Origin: DASRCB01 sp035653295
Lineage (GTDB): Bacteria; Acidobacteriota; Terriglobia; Bryobacterales; Bryobacteraceae
Direction of reading: 5' to 3'
DNA length: 16,621 nucleotides
Assembly (NCBI GenBank): GCA_035653295.1
Contig: DASRCB010000345.1
Span: forward strand, 1 to 16,621
A program made the translations under genes and the position numbers. Numbering within the stretch: position 1 is the first letter of the stretch; the number at the start of each line of letters is the position of its first letter. Under the pieces are notes generated by a model. It searched no databases and was not told the DNA's origin. It was given only the letters and a program-made list of their open reading frames with translations. Below, in pieces: positions 8,623-13,329 of the stretch.

Positions 8623-9869
8623 AGCCGTGCTCCTTCCTTCGGCGGCTCCTGCAGCGCGACGCGCGTCCCCGCGGCGAGACCGGAGACGGCGACCTCATCG
8701 GGGTTGCGCGCCACCACGGTTACCTGCCGGGGCTCGTAGCCAGTGCTGGTCCGCACCCATGCCGCGGGCTTTCCGGCGTGCAGGAACAGCGCCTTGGCTG
8801 GAATCGCGATCGCGTCCGGGATGCGCGTGATCACGAAATCGGCGCTGGCGTTCATGCCCTGCCGCAGCCGCGGATCTGGCTTCTCGAGCTTCGCGTACGC
8901 TTTGAAGCTGCGTGTCGGCGGCCAGTCCGTCACGCTCACTTCCGTCAGCGGAGAGATGGCTTCCAGCTTCGCCTGGAAGGTCGTTTCCGGATACGCGTCC
9001 ACATGCACGAGCACAGTCGAGCCGGGATCGATTTTGCCCCGGTCCACTTCGTCCACCCGGCTTTCCATCTCCAGAGTGGCCATTTCCGGGATCTCTCCCA
9101 CCAGCCCACCGGGCCAGACATGATCGCCAACCTTGAACGGCTGGGCGTTCTGCCAGCCCTGGGAGTAGTTGGACATGTACGCGATGACGCCTTTGACCGG
9201 GCTGCGGATCTCCATCTTCGCCAGCTGATCGCGGGTAAGGTCGATTTCGCGCTGTTCCTGATCGCGCAGCCTCGTGAGCGACGCGATCTTCGCTTCATCG
9301 GATTTCCGGTGCAGCTCGACGGTGGCCTGTTCCACCTTCAGCTTCTCTTCGGCGAGTCCCAGATCGATGCGGCTCTCCGCGCCCTGAATGGCGCTGACGA
9401 TGGCCTGCTTGGAGGCCTCCAGACGCGCGCGCTCCACGTCGTAGCGGGCCTGCGCCAGATCGAGCTTGTCCTGCTCGGCCGTGATCTTCGCATTGGCCAG
9501 CGCCTGATCGAGCGATCCCTGCGCCTGCTTCAGCGAAGCGCTGCGCTCGTTCAGCTGCTGCCGCGCGCGGCTGGGATCAAACCGCACCACCACCTGGCCG
9601 GGTTGCACTTCGCTGCCCGGCGGAGCGAGGCTGACGATCTGAAGCTCGGGGACGTCTTTGGGCGCATGCAGCTCGACCGAGCGCAGAGCGGTCAGTTCGC
9701 CGCGCGTGCGCACCAGCACCAGGAATTCGCCGCGCCGCGCGGGCGCGGTGGGCAGATCGGGGGTGTCGTGGCCGTGGCGCATGCGCTCGATCCCGAATCC
9801 GGCGGCGGCAACCACCAGCAGCAGGATGCCGACACGGATCCACAGCATGGGCCGGCGGCGCTTCAACAT
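8619..9869 (-). CDS. HlyD/MacA-type periplasmic adaptor (adaptor 2)
   Basis: A 416-aa membrane-fusion protein. It has a short basic N-terminus, a TM anchor (about 10-28), a first lipoyl half (GSEVQPGQVVVRFDP, 85-99), a helical hairpin (about 101-220), the second lipoyl half (RSPVKGVIAY, 222-231, then VGDHVWPGGLVGEIPE, 247-262), a beta-barrel with VDEVDRGKIDPGS, and a membrane-proximal domain (AIAIPAKALFLHAGKPAAWV). The ATG at 9869 is the first possible start: the 11 codons between the preceding gene's stop and this ATG hold no start codon. The only purine-rich site (AAAGGA) is 13 bases upstream, further than usual, so translation may depend on coupling to the upstream gene. It overlaps adaptor 3 by 4 bp. 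Confidence 0.92.
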   Translation of the reverse strand: MLKRRRPMLWIRVGILLLVVAAAGFGIERMRHGHDTPDLPTAPARRGEFLVLVRTRGELTALRSVELHAPKDVPELQIVSLAPPGSEVQPGQVVVRFDPSRARQQLNERSASLKQAQGSLDQALANAKITAEQDKLDLAQARYDVERARLEASKQAIVSAIQGAESRIDLGLAEEKLKVEQATVELHRKSDEAKIASLTRLRDQEQREIDLTRDQLAKMEIRSPVKGVIAYMSNYSQGWQNAQPFKVGDHVWPGGLVGEIPEMATLEMESRVDEVDRGKIDPGSTVLVHVDAYPETTFQAKLEAISPLTEVSVTDWPPTRSFKAYAKLEKPDPRLRQGMNASADFVITRIPDAIAIPAKALFLHAGKPAAWVRTSTGYEPRQVTVVARNPDEVAVSGLAAGTRVALQEPPKEGARL

Positions 9870-9902
9870 GCGCGGACCCGCATCCTTTCGGTAGTTGGTA
9901 AA

Positions 9903-10961
9903 TCAGGCGCCATTGGGCCCCTTCGCCTGCGTGGGTTCGTCGATATCCAGCGCGGCGGACAGATCCGGCAGCAGGTGCGGATCGCTTTGCGTAAACCTGA
10001 AAATCGCGTCGAAGGTCTTCAGCGGCGCCATGGGCTGCGAGGCGGCCACGGGGCTTGCGGAGACGAACTCGGCGTGAAAAATGAGGTCGGGCCACGCGTC
10101 GAGGTGCACTGTGGCTACGGTTCCCGGCTTTAGCAGCGCGCCGTCGGGCTCGTTCACCGAGGCCAGAATCTGCATTTCGGAGGGGTCGAAGATACGCAGC
10201 AGGCCGCTGCCCGGCCAGAGCTGATCGCCCTCCTCGGCATGCCCCATCGTTCCCTGCTTCCAGACGTTCTCCAGAGAAACCATGCCGCCGATTGGCGCGT
10301 GGATGACCAGCTTCTGCATATTGTCGCGGGCGCGGTCGAGCGCCACCTTCTGCCGATCGCGCTGCAGCTCGAGAATCCTCAGATCGGCCGCCTCCGCCAG
10401 ATCGTGATAATGGCCGGAGCGGCGCAGGCTGGCCGTGTGCTGTTCGGCGTCTTCGAACTTCACTTTGTTCTTTTCGTCGTCGATGGCGCTGAGAATCGGG
10501 CCCTTGCGGATCTCCAGCTTTGCCTTTTCCAGGTCCGCTTCCGCCTGCTTCAGCTCCGAGGCGCGTTTCTCGGCGTTGCTGTGGTTTTCCGCGATTTTCT
10601 GCTCGATCTGATGACTCAGGTCATCGAATTTCGTCTCCGCCTCGCGCGCGGCCTTCACCTCCGCCGTGGCGTCGAACTCGGCCAGCACGTCGCCGGGGCG
10701 AACGGTAGCGCCGTTGGGGACCAGGTGGGTCAGGGTGAGATTGCCCCCCTGCGAATAGATCTCCGGAGCCTGCACCATATACGCTCGGACCGCCTGAACC
10801 ACTCCGGTCAGCCGGGCGACGTGGCGCCGCGTTTCCGTGTTCGCGGGGCGCGTGGCCGCGGAGACCGTGTCCGCAGGCGCAAGCCGGCGTGCATTCCCGC
10901 AGCCCGCGCACAGGAGAACGGCCGCCATCCCGACGGAAGACGCAATGCGGCTGTAATGCAT
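9903..10961 (-). CDS. HlyD-like lipoprotein adaptor lacking the C-terminal domain (adaptor 1)
   Basis: A 352-aa predicted lipoprotein and first gene of the efflux operon. A lipoprotein signal ends in LLCAGC with the acylated Cys at 21. Cys at -3 is less usual than Leu, but the site is otherwise good. The first lipoyl half (NGATVRPGDVLAEFD, 83-97), a charged helical hairpin (about 100-218), the second lipoyl half (HAPIGGMVSL, 221-230, with GDQLWPGSGLLRIFDPSE) and a beta-barrel are all present. The protein ends about where adaptors 2 and 3 reach the IPxxALF strand, so the membrane-proximal domain that contacts a permease is missing. It may be an accessory adaptor, or one held to the membrane by lipid rather than by a TM helix. 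It is separated from adaptor 2 by 33 bp in the same frame. Confidence 0.88.
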   Translation of the reverse strand: MHYSRIASSVGMAAVLLCAGCGNARRLAPADTVSAATRPANTETRRHVARLTGVVQAVRAYMVQAPEIYSQGGNLTLTHLVPNGATVRPGDVLAEFDATAEVKAAREAETKFDDLSHQIEQKIAENHSNAEKRASELKQAEADLEKAKLEIRKGPILSAIDDEKNKVKFEDAEQHTASLRRSGHYHDLAEAADLRILELQRDRQKVALDRARDNMQKLVIHAPIGGMVSLENVWKQGTMGHAEEGDQLWPGSGLLRIFDPSEMQILASVNEPDGALLKPGTVATVHLDAWPDLIFHAEFVSASPVAASQPMAPLKTFDAIFRFTQSDPHLLPDLSAALDIDEPTQAKGPNGA

Positions 10962-10970
10962 CCAAATCCG

Positions 10971-10981
10971 CTCTTTAAGAG
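10971..10981. promoter_or_regulatory. Short palindrome upstream of the efflux operon
   Basis: CTCTT-T-AAGAG is a perfect inverted repeat ending 9 bases before the adaptor 1 start codon. On the minus strand it is preceded by a related TCTAAAG, giving TCTAAAG-TC-TCTTAAAG. It could be an operator or overlap the -10 region. It is short, so it may be chance. Confidence 0.22.
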
Positions 10982-11177
10982 ACTTTAGACGTAAAACACT
11001 CGACTTTTGTTGTGGCCCCCGCGGAACATTTTTTGGGCGGGGTCACGCCAAACCCGATCTCCTTCTCGACGCCCATTTCCGGCCCAGGTTCGCTTCCAGT
11101 CAATCACACCTTGAACCACTACATCGCCTGCCGCTGGAAACCGCACGCTCGGAATTATGGCTGCTCGGCGCTAACAC

Positions 11178-11183
11178 TATAGA
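11178..11183 (+). promoter_or_regulatory. Predicted -10 box of xseB-ispA (leaderless start)
   Basis: TATAGA ends 8 bases before the GTG start at 11192. Transcription would start at about 11190, essentially at the start codon, and no Shine-Dalgarno sequence precedes the GTG (AATCAAGAC). An in-frame TAG at 11180 rules out a longer N-terminus. The -35 region (TTATGG, 17 bp upstream) is poor. Confidence 0.4.
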
Positions 11184-11191
11184 ATCAAGAC

Positions 11192-11455
11192 GTGCCCGAC
11201 GAGCCATCCCCGACCACAGCGAAACAAAACGGCGCTGCAACGTTCGAAGCCGGTCTGGCCGAGCTCGAAGCCATCGTCAGGGAGATGGAGAGCAGCGAGC
11301 TTCCGCTGGAGCGCGCCCTCGAGCTGTTCGAGCGCGGCATGAAACTGAGCGAGACCTGCCGCAAACAGCTGGAGGAAGCGGAAACGCGAGTGGAAATGCT
11401 GGTGCGCCGCGGCAACAGCGTTCACACCGAGCCCTTCCGGCCGGATAAAACATGA
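11192..11455 (+). CDS. xseB: Exodeoxyribonuclease VII small subunit
   Basis: An 87-aa subunit of exonuclease VII, the cytoplasmic enzyme that degrades single-stranded DNA in both directions. Several small subunits wrap around the catalytic XseA. The typical two-helix pattern is present: TFEAGLAELEAIVREMESSE (17-36), LPLERALELFERGMKLSETC (37-56), then a coiled helix EEAETRVEMLV (61-71). Length is normal. It starts with GTG; an in-frame stop 12 bases upstream limits the N-terminus. The stop overlaps the ispA start (ATGA, 11452-11455), an xseB-ispA coupling common in bacteria. xseA is not in the window. Confidence 0.95.
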   Translation: MPDEPSPTTAKQNGAATFEAGLAELEAIVREMESSELPLERALELFERGMKLSETCRKQLEEAETRVEMLVRRGNSVHTEPFRPDKT

Positions 11456-12333
11456 CCCTTCCCGAATACCTTGCCTGTCAGCAGAAGCTCATCGAGCAAA
11501 CGCTGGACCGCTGCGTCCCGTCCGAGACCACCGCCCCGGAGACCATTCACAAGGCGATGCGGTACAGCCTCTTCGCCGGCGGCAAGCGCATTCGTCCCGT
11601 GCTGTGCATCGCCGCGGCGCAGGCCGTGTCCGATTTCACCGGGGGCGTGGAGCATGCGGCCGTATCGCTGGAGCTGCTGCACACCTATTCGCTGATCCAC
11701 GACGACCTTCCGGCGATGGACAACGACGATCTGCGGCGCGGCCGGCCGACGTGCCACAAGGTGTTCGGCGAAGCCATCGCCATCCTTACAGGCGATGCCT
11801 TGCTGACGCTCGCCTTCCAGGTGCTCTCGCAGTTGCCGATCGCCGCGGAACGGCGGGCTCGCCTGGTGGAAGAGCTGGCGTGCGCCGGGGGCACGGTCGG
11901 CGGAATGATCGGCGGCCAGGTGCACGACCTCGAAGGCGAGGGCAAACACCCGACGGCCATCCTGCTGGAGCAGATCCATCGCGCCAAAACCGGAGCCCTG
12001 CTGTGCGGCAGCGTGCGCATGGGCGGTATTTACGCCGGCGCCGATGACGCGCAGCTGGCCGCCCTCACCGAATACGGCGAAGCGGTTGGGCTGGCGTTTC
12101 AGATTGTGGACGATCTGCTCGATGTGGAGCAGTCATCCGAGCATCTTGGCAAGACCGCGGGGAAGGACGCCGAGCAGCAGAAAATCACCTTTCCGGCGGT
12201 GTACGGCCTGGCTCGCTCGCATGAGATGGCCGAAGAGCAGCGCGTTCGCGCCCATACGGCCCTGCAGCCCTTCGATGATCGCGCCCAGCGCCTGCGCGAG
12301 CTGGCGGACCTCATCGTCCACCGCAGCTCCTGA
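11452..12333 (+). CDS. ispA: Polyprenyl synthetase, farnesyl-diphosphate synthase type
   Basis: A 293-aa cytoplasmic prenyltransferase that condenses isopentenyl diphosphate with allylic diphosphates, supplying precursors for undecaprenyl phosphate, quinones and hopanoids. The GGKRIRP motif (43-49), the first aspartate-rich motif DDLPAMD (84-90) followed by NDDLRRGRPTCHK, the GGQVHDLEGEG region (154-164) and the second aspartate-rich motif DDLLD (220-224) are all intact. The two-residue insertion in the first motif and the Tyr-Ser pair just before it (HTYSLIHDD) match bacterial type II FPP synthases, so a C15 product is most likely; C20 cannot be excluded from sequence. Transcription is shared with xseB, and no dxs gene follows. 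It ends one base from the convergent gene. Confidence 0.93.
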   Translation: MTLPEYLACQQKLIEQTLDRCVPSETTAPETIHKAMRYSLFAGGKRIRPVLCIAAAQAVSDFTGGVEHAAVSLELLHTYSLIHDDLPAMDNDDLRRGRPTCHKVFGEAIAILTGDALLTLAFQVLSQLPIAAERRARLVEELACAGGTVGGMIGGQVHDLEGEGKHPTAILLEQIHRAKTGALLCGSVRMGGIYAGADDAQLAALTEYGEAVGLAFQIVDDLLDVEQSSEHLGKTAGKDAEQQKITFPAVYGLARSHEMAEEQRVRAHTALQPFDDRAQRLRELADLIVHRSS

Positions 12334-12334
12334 A

Positions 12335-13174
12335 TCAGTTCAGCTCCCTGACCGGCACGTTGAACGCGGCCGTGTTCACTACCCCGTTTCGCTGAAACTG
12401 CACCCAGATCCGATATGTCCTGGCCCGCGGAAAGATGACGTTGAACTGAATTTCGCCTCCCTCCGCCGGCAGAAACGGATGGGTGTGGATCATGTCGATC
12501 AAATCGTCGCTCGCCGCCAGCATGTGCCCCCACGCGCCCAGATACTTCTCCAGCCCGTCGGCAGGCGTCAACCGAAAGAAGAGCATTGTTTTCAGGCCCG
12601 CGATCGGCTGTGCCGGTTGCGTCGTCAGCGCCACCTCGACCGTCGCCGCCCGTTTGGCGGACAGGTCCGGCTTCAGCGCCGCCGCCCGAAACGAGTCGCC
12701 TCCGGCTCCCGGCACGATAATCGTGGCGGGAGCAAGCTGGGGCGCGCCGCCGGATGGGTAGAAATCGGCCAGCAGGCGATACAATCCGGGCCCCGGGAAC
12801 GTGGCGCGCAGATGGAAGGCGCCGTCGGCGCGCAACTCCGGATGATCGTGGCGGAAGAACTGCAGGTCCTCACTGACCAGGAACAAATGGCACAGCTTCT
12901 CGTGCACAACCTGGAATCGTGTTACCGCCGCGCCCGTCCGGGGATCCTCCACGCGAAGCGTAAGCTCGGTCGCCTGGCCGGCCCGCGGCGGCTCCGGCTG
13001 CACCGTCACCCGCAGCGGGTACTCGGCGGGCTCGGGAATCCCGAGCACCAGCTTCATTCCACAACGCGGGCATACGCCTGGCTTGTCCGAGCGCACATCG
13101 GCATCCATGGGGCAGACGTAATCCTGCGCCAGCAGTCCCCCGAACAGCAGCAGGGCCACGGCAAAACGCACCAT
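12335..13174 (-). CDS. Secreted heavy-metal-binding-domain protein with duplicated His motif
   Basis: Predicted 279-aa exported protein, start chosen at 13174 because it gives a clean signal peptide (MVRFAVALLLFGGLLAQ). A longer open frame to 13294 adds 40 residues that do not look like a signal. Next comes a heavy-metal-binding domain with YVCPMD (19-24) and CPRCGM (35-40), the Cys-Pro-Met pattern seen in CusB-like adaptors and copper-transport proteins. The rest looks like two beta-sandwich units, each bearing the same signature: H96, S101, H109, H111-Pro and H217, S222, H230, H232-Pro, with identical spacing. This suggests a periplasmic or surface protein that binds copper or a similar metal; no catalytic function is evident. 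No clear ribosome site precedes the ATG. It is monocistronic and convergent with ispA. Confidence 0.8.
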   Translation of the reverse strand: MVRFAVALLLFGGLLAQDYVCPMDADVRSDKPGVCPRCGMKLVLGIPEPAEYPLRVTVQPEPPRAGQATELTLRVEDPRTGAAVTRFQVVHEKLCHLFLVSEDLQFFRHDHPELRADGAFHLRATFPGPGLYRLLADFYPSGGAPQLAPATIIVPGAGGDSFRAAALKPDLSAKRAATVEVALTTQPAQPIAGLKTMLFFRLTPADGLEKYLGAWGHMLAASDDLIDMIHTHPFLPAEGGEIQFNVIFPRARTYRIWVQFQRNGVVNTAAFNVPVRELN

Positions 13175-13329
13175 GAACGCACAGTTTGACACAGGCGTAA
13201 CACTGCGAACGCAACTGCGAAGCCCTGCGGCGCGATAATCGGATTGCAAGGGCCTCGCCACGCCGCGGCGCCGCTCAAAAACCGCGTGCCCCATGCCGGG
13301 CCTTGCGCATCTTACCGGAGGAGAACGTC
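13175..13329. other. Divergent intergenic region upstream of tal-pgi
   Basis: 155 bases between the metal-binding protein gene and tal-pgi. There is a perfect TTGACA at 13186-13191 on the plus strand, but nothing resembling a -10 box 16-18 bases on. GATAAT at 13234-13239 lacks a good -35. The promoters of both genes must lie here, but I cannot place them with confidence. Confidence 0.5.
13317..13323 (+). promoter_or_regulatory. Ribosome binding site that fixes the tal-pgi start
   Basis: GGAGGAG sits 6 bases before the ATG at 13330. This near-perfect site decides against the in-frame upstream ATG at 13303, which lies before the site and would add nine unconserved-looking residues. Confidence 0.85.

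Larger units (their letters stand above)
10962..11191. other. Divergent intergenic region between the efflux operon and xseB
   Basis: These 230 bases hold no plausible gene. Near the efflux side is an 11-bp palindrome (10971-10981). In the middle, CCCCGC (11017-11022) and GCGGGG (11037-11042) could pair around a T-rich loop, but neither strand has a terminator-like T tract after it. A TATAGA box lies just before xseB. I could not identify a convincing -35/-10 pair for the efflux operon. Confidence 0.6.

Noticed and set aside
8535..10133. 532-codon open frame on the plus strand
   Set aside because: Runs antisense across adaptors 1 to 3 and their junctions, which are supported by motifs and overlap spacing.
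4327..10961. Hidden ATPase gene in the efflux operon
   Set aside because: I looked for Walker A, signature and Walker B motifs in the products of this region and found none; all coding space is accounted for by the five genes.
11017..11042. CCCCGC/GCGGGG inverted repeat as a terminator
   Set aside because: The T run is in the loop, not after the stem, and both neighbouring genes are transcribed away from it.
11087..11117. GGTTC...GAACC inverted repeat as part of a tRNA-like structure
   Set aside because: The spacing and loop do not fit a T arm and no acceptor or anticodon arms flank it.
13186..13191. Perfect TTGACA as a -35 box for tal-pgi
   Set aside because: No -10-like hexamer occurs 16-18 bp downstream, so I do not call a promoter.
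13175..13294. 40-residue N-terminal extension of the metal-binding protein
   Set aside because: The extension is Arg-rich and not signal-like, while the internal ATG at 13174 begins a textbook signal peptide.
13303..13329. Upstream ATG for tal-pgi
   Set aside because: The strong GGAGGAG site lies downstream of it and at proper distance from the ATG at 13330.
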